From contig MBPM02000203.1 of NCBI GenBank assembly GCA_001695595.3, positions 1 through 64,000 of the forward strand: DNA of 64,000 nt, in the 5' to 3' direction. This document shows positions 36,393 to 49,300 of the stretch, piece by piece (within the stretch, counting starts at the first letter, position 1; each line of letters starts with the position of its first letter). The DNA is from Plasmopara viticola. Its lineage: Eukaryota; Oomycota; Peronosporomycetes; Peronosporales; Peronosporaceae. The translations under genes and the position numbers were made by a program. Below the pieces are notes generated by a model, which was not told the origin of the DNA, ran no database searches, and saw only the letters and a list, made by a program, of their open reading frames with translations.

Positions 36393-36768
36393 ATTCGGCT
36401 CATAGATATTTACACACTTACTAAAATTTGCCATGATGACTTCTTCAAACCGCCTTTCTTTTGCTGTTATATTCATCACCTAGTGTTTAATCTTCGCTCT
36501 AACTAAAGGCCGTCATATACCCAATGTTCATTTTGAAATAACAGAACGCGCACTTTGATTTGAGTAAGAAGCAGAAGTAATAATAAATATTGCACCTTTT
36601 AAAAGAACAAAACCCTGGTGGCGGACAATTTACTCTGAAAATGTGATATGTAGGATCACGTTGCAATTGTTGCACCTTCTTATGCATAACGATATAAAAG
36701 CATATTTATAAAGTTGAGAGATGTAATCGTGAATGACAGCGCTCGAGAAATTATCGAGCACTTTGATT

Positions 36769-36849
36769 CGACAGCTGTGAGATTTGAACTCACGCGGGTT
36801 ACCCCAATAGATTTCTAGTCTATCGCCTTAACCACTCGGCCAAGCTGTC
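36769..36849 (-). tRNA. tRNA-Ser (AGA)
   Basis: Consensus copy. Confidence 0.95.
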
Positions 36850-37173
36850 GTTAAAGAGTGACCGGTTTTCATTCGCTTATAAGCTGCTTCAAGCTTGGGC
36901 GAGAGCAAGAATGAGCCAAAAATCGTCCGACAACGCGCAAAGTGCACCCAAGAGGAATGTACACCTATCTCCAAATCGTCGCACGAGGGCTACTACCTAC
37001 TTTCTGATATGTTTCTTTTTTGACTGGATAGCTTTGTTTGTGTTGACAAGTGCTTGTGCTGAGGGGACAAGTCTATAATTGTACAACTCAGGCCAGATGA
37101 TATTAAAGTATTGAGTGTAGCTATCGCAAAAGTAAGCAAACAAATATATGAGCGAAATTGTAGCACTACCATA

Positions 37174-37246
37174 TATCGGAGGAGGGGATCGAACCCTCGA
37201 TCTTGAGCGTGTTAAGCTCACGTCCTAACCACTAGACGACACCGAC
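37174..37246 (-). tRNA. tRNA-Val (AAC)
   Basis: Consensus copy. Confidence 0.95.
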
Positions 37247-37621
37247 ATTCGGCTCATAATATTTACACACTTACTAAAATTTGCCATGATGACTTCTTCA
37301 AACCGCCTTTCTTTTGCTGTTATATTCATCACCTAGTGTTTAATCTTCGCTCTAACTAAAGGCCGTCATATACCCAATGTTCATTTTGAAATAACAGAAC
37401 GCGCACTTTGATTTGAGTAAGAAGCAGAAGTAATAATAAATATTGCACCTTTTAAAAGAACAAAACCCTGGTGGCGGACAATTTACTCTGAAAATGTGAT
37501 ATGTAGGATCACGTTGCAATTGTTGCACCTTCTTATGCATAACGATATAAATGCATATTTATAAAGTTGAGAGATGTAATCGTGAATGACAGCGCTCGAG
37601 AAATTATCGAGCACTTTGATT

Positions 37622-37702
37622 CGACAGCTGTGAGATTTGAACTCACGCGGGTTACCCCAATAGATTTCTAGTCTATCGCCTTAACCACTCGGCCAAGCTG
37701 TC
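37622..37702 (-). tRNA. tRNA-Ser (AGA)
   Basis: Consensus copy. Confidence 0.95.
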
Positions 37703-38026
37703 GTTAAAGAGTGACCGGTTTTCATTCGCTTATAAGCTGCTTCAAGCTTGGGCGAGAGCAAGAATGAGCCAAAAATCGTCCGACAACGCGCAAAGTGCAC
37801 CCAAGAGGAATGTACACCTATCTCCAAATCGTCGCACGAGGGCTACTACCTACTTTCTGATATGTTTCTTTTTTGACTGGATAGCTTTGTTTGTGTTGAC
37901 AAGTGCTTGTGCTGAGGGGACAAGTCTATAATTGTACAACTCAGGCCAGATGATATTAAAGTATTGAGTGTAGCTATCGCAAAAGTAAGCAAACAAATAT
38001 ATGAGCGAAATTGTAGCACTACCATA

Positions 38027-38099
38027 TATCGGAGGAGGGGATCGAACCCTCGATCTTGAGCGTGTTAAGCTCACGTCCTAACCACTAGACGACACCGAC
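38027..38099 (-). tRNA. tRNA-Val (AAC)
   Basis: Consensus copy. Confidence 0.95.
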
Positions 38100-38475
38100 A
38101 TTCGGCTCATAGATATTTACACACTTACTAAAATTTGCCATGATGACTTCTTCAAACCGCCTTTCTTTTGCTGTTATATTCATCACCTAGTGTTTAATCT
38201 TCGCTCTAACTAAAGGCCGTCATATACCCAATGTTCATTTTGAAATAACAGAACGCGCACTTTGATTTGAGTAAGAAGCAGAAGTAATAATAAATATTGC
38301 ACCTTTTAAAAGAACAAAACCCTGGTGGCGGACAATTTACTCTGAAAATGTGATATGTAGGATCACGTTGCAATTGTTGCACCTTCTTATGCATAACGAT
38401 ATAAATGCATATTTATAAAGTTGAGAGATGTAATCGTGAATGACAGCGCTCGAGAAATTATCGAGCACTTTGATT

Positions 38476-38556
38476 CGACAGCTGTGAGATTTGAACTCAC
38501 GCGGGTTACCCCAATAGATTTCTAGTCTATCGCCTTAACCACTCGGCCAAGCTGTC
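38476..38556 (-). tRNA. tRNA-Ser (AGA)
   Basis: Consensus copy. Confidence 0.95.
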
Positions 38557-38880
38557 GTTAAAGAGTGACCGGTTTTCATTCGCTTATAAGCTGCTTCAAG
38601 CTTGGGCGAGAGCAAGAATGAGCCAAAAATCGTCCGACAACGCGCAAAGTGCACCCAAGAGGAATGTACACCTATCTCCAAATCGTCGCACGAGGGCTAC
38701 TACCTACTTTCTGATATGTTTCTTTTTTGACTGGATAGCTTTGTTTGTGTTGACAAGTGCTTGTGCTGAGGGGACAAGTCTATAATTGTACAACTCAGGC
38801 CAGATGATATTAAAGTATTGAGTGTAGCTATCGCAAAAGTAAGCAAACAAATATATGAGCGAAATTGTAGCACTACCATA

Positions 38881-38953
38881 TATCGGAGGAGGGGATCGAA
38901 CCCTCGATCTTGAGCGTGTTAAGCTCACGTCCTAACCACTAGACGACACCGAC
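38881..38953 (-). tRNA. tRNA-Val (AAC)
   Basis: Consensus copy. Confidence 0.95.
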
Positions 38954-39329
38954 ATTCGGCTCATAGATATTTACACACTTACTAAAATTTGCCATGATGA
39001 CTTCTTCAAACCGCCTTTCTTTTGCTGTTATATTCATCACCTAGTGTTTAATCTTCGCTCTAACTAAAGGCCGTCATATACCCAATGTTCATTTTGAAAT
39101 AACAGAACGCGCACTTTGATTTGAGTAAGAAGCAGAAGTAATAATAAATATTGCACCTTTTAAAAGAACAAAACCCTGGTGGCGGACAATTTACTCTGAA
39201 AATGTGATATGTAGGATCACGTTGCAATTGTTGCACCTTCTTATGCATAACGATATAAATGCATATTTATAAAGTTGAGAGATGTAATCGTGAATGACAG
39301 CGCTCGAGAAATTATCGAGCACTTTGATT

Positions 39330-39410
39330 CGACAGCTGTGAGATTTGAACTCACGCGGGTTACCCCAATAGATTTCTAGTCTATCGCCTTAACCACTCGG
39401 CCAAGCTGTC
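39330..39410 (-). tRNA. tRNA-Ser (AGA)
   Basis: Consensus copy. Confidence 0.95.
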
Positions 39411-39734
39411 GTTAAAGAGTGACCGGTTTTCATTCGCTTATAAGCTGCTTCAAGCTTGGGCGAGAGCAAGAATGAGCCAAAAATCGTCCGACAACGCGCA
39501 AAGTGCACCCAAGAGGAATGTACACCTATCTCCAAATCGTCGCACGAGGGCTACTACCTACTTTCTGATATGTTTCTTTTTTGACTGGATAGCTTTGTTT
39601 GTGTTGACAAGTGCTTGTGCTGAGGGGACAAGTCTATAATTGTACAACTCAGGCCAGATGATATTAAAGTATTGAGTGTAGCTATCGCAAAAGTAAGCAA
39701 ACAAATATATGAGCGAAATTGTAGCACTACCATA

Positions 39735-39807
39735 TATCGGAGGAGGGGATCGAACCCTCGATCTTGAGCGTGTTAAGCTCACGTCCTAACCACTAGACGA
39801 CACCGAC
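39735..39807 (-). tRNA. tRNA-Val (AAC)
   Basis: Consensus copy. Confidence 0.95.
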
Positions 39808-40183
39808 ATTCGGCTCATAGATATTTACACACTTACTAAAATTTGCCATGATGACTTCTTCAAACCGCCTTTCTTTTGCTGTTATATTCATCACCTAGTG
39901 TTTAATCTTCGCTCTAACTAAAGGCCGTCATATACCCAATGTTCATTTTGAAATAACAGAACGCGCACTTTGATTTGAGTAAGAAGCAGAAGTAATAATA
40001 AATATTGCACCTTTTAAAAGAACAAAACCCTGGTGGCGGACAATTTACTCTGAAAATGTGATATGTAGGATCACGTTGCAATTGTTGCACCTTCTTATGC
40101 ATAACGATATAAATGCATATTTATAAAGTTGAGAGATGTAATCGTGAATGACAGCGCTCGAGAAATTATCGAGCACTTTGATT

Positions 40184-40264
40184 CGACAGCTGTGAGATTT
40201 GAACTCACGCGGGTTACCCCAATAGATTTCTAGTCTATCGCCTTAACCACTCGGCCAAGCTGTC
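40184..40264 (-). tRNA. tRNA-Ser (AGA)
   Basis: Consensus copy. Confidence 0.95.
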
Positions 40265-40588
40265 GTTAAAGAGTGACCGGTTTTCATTCGCTTATAAGCT
40301 GCTTCAAGCTTGGGCGAGAGCAAGAATGAGCCAAAAATCGTCCGACAACGCGCAAAGTGCACCCAAGAGGAATGTACACCTATCTCCAAATCGTCGCACG
40401 AGGGCTACTACCTACTTTCTGATATGTTTCTTTTTTGACTGGATAGCTTTGTTTGTGTTGACAAGTGCTTGTGCTGAGGGGACAAGTCTATAATTGTACA
40501 ACTCAGGCCAGATGATATTAAAGTATTGAGTGTAGCTATCGCAAAAGTAAGCAAACAAATATATGAGCGAAATTGTAGCACTACCATA

Positions 40589-40661
40589 TATCGGAGGAGG
40601 GGATCGAACCCTCGATCTTGAGCGTGTTAAGCTCACGTCCTAACCACTAGACGACACCGAC
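40589..40661 (-). tRNA. tRNA-Val (AAC)
   Basis: Consensus copy. Confidence 0.95.
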
Positions 40662-41038
40662 ATTCGGCTCATAGATATTTACACACTTACTAAAATTTGC
40701 CATGATGACTTTCTTCAAACCGCCTTTCTTTTGCTGTTATATTCATCACCTAGTGTTTAATCTTCGCTCTAACTAAAGGCCGTCATATACCCAATGTTCA
40801 TTTTGAAATAACAGAACGCGCACTTTGATTTGAGTAAGAAGCAGAAGTAATAATAAATATTGCACCTTTTAAAAGAACAAAACCCTGGTGGCGGACAATT
40901 TACTCTGAAAATGTGATATGTAGGATCACGTTGCAATTGTTGCACCTTCTTATGCATAACGATATAAATGCATATTTATAAAGTTGAGAGATGTAATCGT
41001 GAATGACAGCGCTCGAGAAATTATCGAGCACTTTGATT

Positions 41039-41119
41039 CGACAGCTGTGAGATTTGAACTCACGCGGGTTACCCCAATAGATTTCTAGTCTATCGCCTTA
41101 ACCACTCGGCCAAGCTGTC
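41039..41119 (-). tRNA. tRNA-Ser (AGA)
   Basis: Consensus copy. Confidence 0.95.
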
Positions 41120-41442
41120 GTTAAAGAGTGACCGGTTTTCATTCGCTTATAAGCTGCTTCAAGCTTGGGCGAGAGCAAGAATGAGCCAAAAATCGTCCGA
41201 CAACGCGCAAAGTGCACCCAAGAGGAATGTACACCTATCTCCAAATCGTCGCACGAGGGCTACTACCTACTTTCTGATATGTTTCTTTTTTGACTGGATA
41301 GCTTTGTTTGTGTTGACAAGTGCTTGTGCTGAGGGGACAAGTCTATAATGTACAACTCAGGCCAGATGATATTAAAGTATTGAGTGTAGCTATCGCAAAA
41401 GTAAGCAAACAAATATATGAGCGAAATTGTAGCACTACCATA

Positions 41443-41515
41443 TATCGGAGGAGGGGATCGAACCCTCGATCTTGAGCGTGTTAAGCTCACGTCCTAACCA
41501 CTAGACGACACCGAC
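41443..41515 (-). tRNA. tRNA-Val (AAC)
   Basis: Consensus copy. Confidence 0.95.
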
Positions 41516-41891
41516 ATTCGGCTCATAGATATTTACACACTTACTAAAATTTGCCATGATGACTTCTTCAAACCGCCTTTCTTTTGCTGTTATATTCATC
41601 ACCTAGTGTTTAATCTTCGCTCTAACTAAAGGCCGTCATATACCCAATGTTCATTTTGAAATAACAGAACGCGCACTTTGATTTGAGTAAGAAGCAGAAG
41701 TAATAATAAATATTGCACCTTTTAAAAGAACAAAACCCTGGTGGCGGACAATTTACTCTGAAAATGTGATATGTAGGATCACGTTGCAATTGTTGCACCT
41801 TCTTATGCATAACGATATAAATGCATATTTATAAAGTTGAGAGATGTAATCGTGAATGACAGCGCTCGAGAAATTATCGAGCACTTTGATT

Positions 41892-41972
41892 CGACAGCTG
41901 TGAGATTTGAACTCACGCGGGTTACCCCAATAGATTTCTAGTCTATCGCCTTAACCACTCGGCCAAGCTGTC
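41892..41972 (-). tRNA. tRNA-Ser (AGA)
   Basis: Consensus copy. Confidence 0.95.
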
Positions 41973-42296
41973 GTTAAAGAGTGACCGGTTTTCATTCGCT
42001 TATAAGCTGCTTCAAGCTTGGGCGAGAGCAAGAATGAGCCAAAAATCGTCCGACAACGCGCAAAGTGCACCCAAGAGGAATGTACACCTATCTCCAAATC
42101 GTCGCACGAGGGCTACTACCTACTTTCTGATATGTTTCTTTTTTGACTGGATAGCTTTGTTTGTGTTGACAAGTGCTTGTGCTGAGGGGACAAGTCTATA
42201 ATTGTACAACTCAGGCCAGATGATATTAAAGTATTGAGTGTAGCTATCGCAAAAGTAAGCAAACAAATATATGAGCGAAATTGTAGCACTACCATA

Positions 42297-42369
42297 TATC
42301 GGAGGAGGGGATCGAACCCTCGATCTTGAGCGTGTTAAGCTCACGTCCTAACCACTAGACGACACCGAC
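42297..42369 (-). tRNA. tRNA-Val (AAC)
   Basis: Consensus copy. Confidence 0.95.
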
Positions 42370-42746
42370 ATTCGGCTCATAGATATTTACACACTTACTA
42401 AAATTTGCCATGATGACTTTCTTCAAACCGCCTTTCTTTTGCTGTTATATTCATCACCTAGTGTTTAATCTTCGCTCTAACTAAAGGCCGTCATATACCC
42501 AATGTTCATTTTGAAATAACAGAACGCGCACTTTGATTTGAGTAAGAAGCAGAAGTAATAATAAATATTGCACCTTTTAAAAGAACAAAACCCTGGTGGC
42601 GGACAATTTACTCTGAAAATGTGATATGTAGGATCACGTTGCAATTGTTGCACCTTCTTATGCATAACGATATAAATGCATATTTATAAAGTTGAGAGAT
42701 GTAATCGTGAATGACAGCGCTCGAGAAATTATCGAGCACTTTGATT

Positions 42747-42827
42747 CGACAGCTGTGAGATTTGAACTCACGCGGGTTACCCCAATAGATTTCTAGTCTA
42801 TCGCCTTAACCACTCGGCCAAGCTGTC
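42747..42827 (-). tRNA. tRNA-Ser (AGA)
   Basis: Consensus copy. Confidence 0.95.
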
Positions 42828-43151
42828 GTTAAAGAGTGACCGGTTTTCATTCGCTTATAAGCTGCTTCAAGCTTGGGCGAGAGCAAGAATGAGCCAAAAA
42901 TCGTCCGACAACGCGCAAAGTGCACCCAAGAGGAATGTACACCTATCTCCAAATCGTCGCACGAGGGCTACTACCTACTTTCTGATATGTTTCTTTTTTG
43001 ACTGGATAGCTTTGTTTGTGTTGACAAGTGCTTGTGCTGAGGGGACAAGTCTATAATTGTACAACTCAGGCCAGATGATATTAAAGTATTGAGTGTAGCT
43101 ATCGCAAAAGTAAGCAAACAAATATATGAGCGAAATTGTAGCACTACCATA

Positions 43152-43224
43152 TATCGGAGGAGGGGATCGAACCCTCGATCTTGAGCGTGTTAAGCTCACG
43201 TCCTAACCACTAGACGACACCGAC
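43152..43224 (-). tRNA. tRNA-Val (AAC)
   Basis: Consensus copy. Confidence 0.95.
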
Positions 43225-43587
43225 ATTCGGCTCATAGATATTTACACACTTACTAAAATTTGCCATGATGACTTTCTTCAAACCGCCTTTCTTTTGCTGT
43301 TATATTCATCACCTAGTGTTTAATCTTCGCTCTAACTAAAGGCCGTCATATACCCAATGTTCATTTTGAAATAACAGAACGCGCACTTTGATTTGAGTAA
43401 GAAGCAGAAGTAATAATAAATATTGCACCTTTTAAAAGAACAAAACCCTGGTGGCGGACAATTTACTCTGAAAATGTGATATGTAGGATCACGTTGCAAT
43501 TGTTGCACCTTCTTATGCATAACGATATAAAGTTGAGAGATGTAATCGTGAATGACAGCGCTCGAGAAATTATCGAGCACTTTGATT

Positions 43588-43668
43588 CGACAGCTGTGAG
43601 ATTTGAACTCACGCGGGTTACCCCAATAGATTTCTAGTCTATCGCCTTAACCACTCGGCCAAGCTGTC
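43588..43668 (-). tRNA. tRNA-Ser (AGA), at the LINE 5' junction
   Basis: All 81 bases of the gene are present and the next base (43669) is the start of the LINE. The last 15 bases on the plus strand, the 5' end of the tRNA, are one copy of the target-site duplication. The gene keeps its internal promoter but loses its normal 5' flank and TATA-like box. The 3' flank also lacks about 13 bp (gatataaagttgag). Confidence 0.94.
43654..43668. repeat. LINE target-site duplication, left copy
   Basis: ctcggccaagctgtc, repeated exactly at 50960-50974 on the other side of the LINE. It covers the tRNA-Ser 5' acceptor strand and the first half of box A. Confidence 0.9.
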
Positions 43669-43758
43669 ACTTCTCAATTTGCCTCGTCGTGCTCAAGTCG
43701 ACCAAGTCAAATTTCGAAGTACCCAGTTTTTCAAGCACCCAAGCAAGCCTTTCCCCCA

Positions 43759-46335
43759 ATGGACACCGAAGCCAGTTGCCCTTTCTTAGAGTCAGCGCAA
43801 GCTGATTGTGAGATGGGTGAGCTGATTTTACGCCCATCCTCCCCCGCACGTACCCACGACCCATCGCCTATTGAAGGTTCCGCAACCCTACCAAGCGACA
43901 GTTCAGCTGGGTCCGTACCCAACAACCCAGATGCCGGTGGGATTCACGGTTCCATCGAAGCTTCGTTTTATGCACGGACCAGGGTAGAAACGCTGGTTCT
44001 GTGTCGCAAGCCTCGCACGAAACAAGTGATGGCATGGTCGTGCAGCTGCGGGTCACGCCTGCGCACAAGCCACCTGCTTCGCAGGACTTTGTGGAAGATG
44101 TGCAGCCCAACAGCGACACACGCCAATATACGCCACCAACTAACGCCAGTGCTCTCCCGCAAACCGCAGCAACTCGCACGCGTTCGACTGCGAGCGCACC
44201 AACGCGCATGCCAACGCTTCGTGCCCTGCTTCAACGTTCTACGGAGATCCCCGCGACAACGTTGAGGCCCCCGCCCCGCCGCGTGTCGAGATGCCCCGCC
44301 CCAAAATGATGGACATCGAAACCATTGATGCTTTTTATGAAGCCGGAGGCGATTGGAGCCAACTCGCCGCCTCGATTGACCGAGCTCGTCCATACGCGCT
44401 GCCTCGTGCACGCTATGTAATGGTCATCGAGACTGGACACGCCTTCCAGCGCACTGCACCAAGCAAAATCCTCGCGTCGTTGCTGAAAGACCAGGGCACT
44501 GTCGTACAACAGCAAATCGACCAGCAGCAACTAGGTCAGCTGACCAAAGCTCCCGGCGGCAACATCCGCGTCAAGGTGAAGACGAAAGAAGCCTGCCAAA
44601 GTCTTGCTGGCCAGGAAGTCAAGATCCTCGGAGGCAGGTACCGATTCGGCGGGTTTGACATCCTTGCCGACTGCTTCTTTATTGATGTGTCAAGTGTCGA
44701 CAGTGACTTCGATGCTGATCTCATGTTGAAACGCTTCTTCGAGCTCGGTACGCAGCCGATCTACGGCACGTTCCGTGATGTAAATCTGGACGCGGTAATC
44801 ACCACCGCCACTTGGCGTGTGTACTTCCGCTCTAGCCATTGCCCTCCGGAGCTCGTGATAAGTGGTACTGTGTGCGACCAGCTCGTTTTTGCTGGACGCA
44901 TTTACCCAGTACACACGAAAAACGCTCCGTTTCCAACCCAACGCATGTCGTTCGGTCAACGCTCGATCCACGCGCTCGACTTAGCTGGAGACGGTGGTCC
45001 ATCCTCCAACAATAGCCAAAGCAGGCCAGATAAATGCCCGTCGCAGCCATCTTATGCTGCCGTGGTACGTCGTGGCGTGCAGGAAACGTCGCTCAACGAT
45101 CGATCCGTGAAGACTCTGCCACGATCACTGCTATCGTTGCAGCTCCGACTGATACCTTAGAGCCTAGTGAGCTGTCCCTAAGCACTGCAGGCTCCCAAGT
45201 CGTGTCGCCACCAAGCAGCCCGACATCGTCTCCGTTGCTCTTGCTCCCACCACCACCGACTGCCCAATCTGAGTTGGTGCCCAGGGTCGGTGGCAAACGC
45301 AAAGGCAAACGTTCTCGTGCTGATGGAGACTTTGCCAATATGCTGATGAAATCTCGTCCGAAACCTCTCACCGGCGTCACGACAAGCAACTATTTCGACG
45401 TGCTCAGCAATGTCGAGGTCGAGTTTGACTGCTGCCCAGCGACGCTTGATGAGGTCGAGATCCCACGGTTTCAAATTGTGCCACGCAAGGTGCAGGCGCC
45501 GCGCAACCTGACTGACAGCAAAGCAGCCAGTCACTTTCTGACCAAACACCACACCAGAGTGGTGAAAACCAAAGAGCCTACTCCAATCCAAGAGATTGTC
45601 AGCGAGATGGAGGCTACTGAACAGACAGCCGATCTCCAGCTGCTTCCGGATCGCTTGGCCGCCGCCGACACCATGGTGAGTGGCCTTCGCAAGTCGCTTC
45701 GCACGACGAACAACCCCGACACGCTGACGTTCATGGGGTCCGTTAAAGCTCCAATGGCGTTTAACACCGCGCTCTTGCGTGAGATGCGTGAGCTGAGCCC
45801 AGCGTCACCGAGCTGGCCCAGCTTCACATGATCAATCGCATCTTAAGCGCGACCGACACACCGAAACCAACACGTTCGCTCGCAAGTGGGCCAAGTATCT
45901 CGGCACCAAGGTGTCTAAGACGCGTGACAGTGTATTCCGATGCGTTGCCCAGTGGTGGAACAACCCGGACAAACCAACTATTGTGCGTCTAGGGCGCTGT
46001 CCCTCTTTGAGTTGATGTTGATGTGCACAGCGCCCCAGATATTTGAAAAGGACTACCGGCTCCAGCGTCTGACCGGGTGGTCGGTGCCTTGGATACCAGC
46101 GCACAACCGACGTCTTCTTCACCCCAATATGTTGTTGGTCCTGCTTCGCTCCGAGATCGGCACACACTGCTTCAAGATTTGGGAAGCAGTCCAGTGGCAA
46201 GGGGATATACTCGAAGACCTCGAGTACCTTCGTGACTGCGGCCATTACTTCCCAGAGAACGCGGATGTGCTCCAGCTCCAGCAAGTCGACGGTCAGTCTG
46301 TGCTTGTGACTGGACCGCTCGCCTTAAGGTGCTAA
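43759..46335 (+). pseudogene. LINE copy 2 ORF1
   Basis: Coding similarity runs through three frames: 43759-about 43990, 44001-44309, 44291-45160, 45034-45831 and 45940-46335. At least four frame changes are needed to follow it. The best piece (44291-45160, 289 residues) has a compact region with RYRFGGFDILADC and YGTFRDVNLDAVITTATW, followed by a Ser/Pro-rich and basic stretch (GGKRKGKRSR). The last piece has WIPAHNRRLLHPNMLL, shared with the remnant at 4564-4932. No CCHC knuckle or known ORF1 domain is recognised. LINE ORF1 proteins usually bind element RNA and package it with ORF2; that role is assigned here by position only. Conservation between the two LINE copies supports it being a real gene. 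Confidence 0.7.
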
Positions 46336-46336
46336 G

Positions 46337-49300
46337 GTGGTCCCACGCGTGGACGCACCCGAGGTCTCGTGGCAAGAAGTCAGCTTGCTGACCGTTAATA
46401 CCAACGGGATCAAGAAAAACGGACACCTACTAATCGAGAACTTGCTCGAGAAGCACAGCCTCTCTTGCATCCAGGAGACCAAATTCCGCGATTGCCACCA
46501 TCTTGACACCTTCAAATTTAACCTTCAGGCCCGTTTCAAGCACAAGCTATTCGTCAGCGACCCTGGTGCAGTCAGTGCCACACAGACAACACACCGATCT
46601 GGCGGAGTGCTCACTGTGCTTCGCTACGACTTTCCAGGCTTCGATGCGGCCGAAGAGCTTCGCGAGCTGACTGTCCCGGGACGCTATCTAGTTGTTCGAT
46701 TGGTGGTCGTCAGTGCACCTGTGTACATCCACAATGTGTACTCGCCGGTGGACGACCACGAAAAAGCTGTGTTCTTCAACCATCTTCCAGTGGACCGCTT
46801 TGAGGACAATGCAACGCACATAGTCCTCGGCGATTTGAACACGCCGCTGAACCCCAGCCTCGACTCATCCCAGCCACGCTTGCTTGCTCGCCCGGGCCGC
46901 AGCGCTTGTATGAGCTGGCTGAGCCAGCTAGGTGTCGTAGATGCCTGGCGGATCCACCACCAAGACGAGCGCATATACACTGGCCCCCAGCCGAGGCAGA
47001 ACCGACTTGACTATGCTATGTTGTCGGAAGACTTCTGCAACGCGTTGTACGGCGACTCTAAGTACTTTGAGCCCAAAGGTGCTGGTGACCACCTGGCGCA
47101 CACAGTAACCTTGCGCTCGGTGTCTCAACTCCACGGATATGGCTACTGGCGCTTTCCGGAGTATCTTCTTGAGTACTCCGATGTTGTCGATGCCATCTGT
47201 GGTGAAGCCCGACAGGTGCTCGAGAATCTCCAGGCTGCATCGAACCCAGGCAAAGTCTGGGAGCAGTGGAAGAAATTTATGCGGCGCCAGCTACAGGCCC
47301 TCCAACGTAAGCTACGCAGCCAAAATGACGTCGCCATTACAGCCGCACAAATCACGCTAGACCAAGCAGCAATGCGGTACCATAGCAAGCGAGACGCAAC
47401 CTCCCAAGAGGCCTTTCGTGCTGCACTAGACACATACCGCGACTGCGTGACCCGGTCTCGCTGCTACAACCAAGACTCGGCCTTTGACTTTCAAGTTCAG
47501 AAGGCCGAGACGTCTTCCACGTACTTCTTCCGTCCGATCGACCCATCACTCCGACGGGTCAGCATTGAACAAGTTTGGACTCCCAGCGGCGACATCTCGC
47601 AAAACCCAGCGGACATCTCAGCATGCTTTCGGCCCACTGGGGTTGTATCATGGGCGATGCTGCCAATCCTGCCGGACCATTGCCACCCATCAATCCCAGC
47701 AGCCGACGAAAGCTGTTGAACACGATTGACAAGCGTCTAACAACCGATGAACAAGACCGTCTCAACGCCCCAATTTCCGGAGCCAATCTTGCTGACGCGC
47801 TCAAGCATATGAAGACCAACTCCGCGCCTGGCATGGACGCTCTCACAGCTGGCTTCTATCAGGTCGCGCCCGACGTTTTCGGGGAATGTCTGAGCATAGT
47901 GTTCAATTATCAGTTGGCACGAGGTGAGCTCCTCCCTTCCCAGCGCAAGTCGGCTGTGTGCATGTTGCACAAGAAAGGCTCGCGTGACGACCCCGGAAAC
48001 TTTTGGCCGATCTCGCTCATTTGCGTTGACGTGAAGGCGTTATCCAAGATCTTGACCTACCGCCTCCAGCACTGCCTTCCTGAGCTTATACACACCGACC
48101 AGAAGGCGTTCGTCAAGGGTCGGTCTATTCATCATCATGTGCGGTTCATGGCCGATCTGCAAGACCTCACGACTGCACGCGACGAAGAAGCCTACGCTTT
48201 GTTTCTCGATTTCGAGAAGGCGTACGATCGGGTCGACTGGGACTACATGTTTCAAGTGCTCGATCGCATGGGTTGCGGCGGCGCCTTCACCAACTGGGCG
48301 AGGTTGCTTTACACCGCCCCACAAGCACACCTCTTGCTCAACGGTCACATCCAGCCGCCGATTTTCCCCACAAGAGGAGTCAAGCAAGGCGACCCACTCT
48401 CAGCGCTGCTGTTTCTTATGGCTATCGAGCCACTGGGGAACCTGCTCCGACAGCATGAAGAGCATGGTGTTTGCCTCACCGAAGACCACACCGCCACCAG
48501 CGTCTTTTTTGCTGATGACACAACGTTGCTCTCTGGCTCGGTGTCCGGCATCTAGGCACAGCTTGACCTGGTTCAGCTGTACTGCGATGGCTCCGGAGCC
48601 AAGCTCAACTATGCCAAATGCGTGCTTATGCCTCTAAACCGCCGGACAAAACCTCCTTGTTTTCCTGGTGTCAGTTGCTCCAGCGTGGTGAGACGGTCAA
48701 GTTTCTGGGCATCCTGTTTGGTCACGATCCTGTTGAAAACGCCATCATAGAGCTCTTGGACAGGCGATTCTACGAATGGTTTTTCCAATGGTTTCGTCGC
48801 GCTCGCACCTTGCGAGGACGCCTGCTGGTTGCGCTAACAATGGTGCTTTCTCGGTTGTGGCACTACACTGTGCATGTGCCATTCCCGCAGCGGATCGTTA
48901 AGCAGTGGCAGTCCACGCTCAACCGCTTTGTACTTGCACGTCGCTACGAACGCAACGCCAAACACGTCCAGGTGATTCCCAAGGAGTTTCTGTATCAACC
49001 TCGCTCCGACGGTGGTCTGTCAGTACCCAGCATCGAAGCCTCACTCAAGCGTCAAAAGCTCAGCGTGCTGCTCCAGTTCATCGCTGCGTCGACCTCTTCC
49101 CAATCTAACTGGACCACATCAGGAGTCGTGCTTCTGTCGCTTGTGCTGCCCACTTGGGGTCCTCGGCGTCCTCTCGACTATCTTACGGTTAGCCCCATAC
49201 GCCACGGCGCTCTGCTGCGGTGGGATGTGTTGTCACAGTGGTGGCGCCAAGTCTGGCGTCTATGGTATATGACCAAGTGGGAAGTCACATGGCGAGACCT

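Larger units (their letters stand above)
15495..43668 (-). repeat. tRNA Val/Ser tandem array, homogeneous core (block C)
   Basis: About 33 nearly identical units of 850-855 bp, opening with the 5' remainder of the split tRNA-Ser and closing with an intact tRNA-Ser at the LINE 5' junction. Differences are confined to a few spacer positions: cataatatt, catagatatt or cataaatatt; gatgacttcttc, gatgactgtcttc or gatgactttcttc; ataaaagcgtat, ataaatgcatat or ataaagcatat. These variants recur in patches, as expected of unequal crossing-over and gene conversion. Spacers (about 320 and 370 bp) show no protein gene. Confidence 0.96.
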
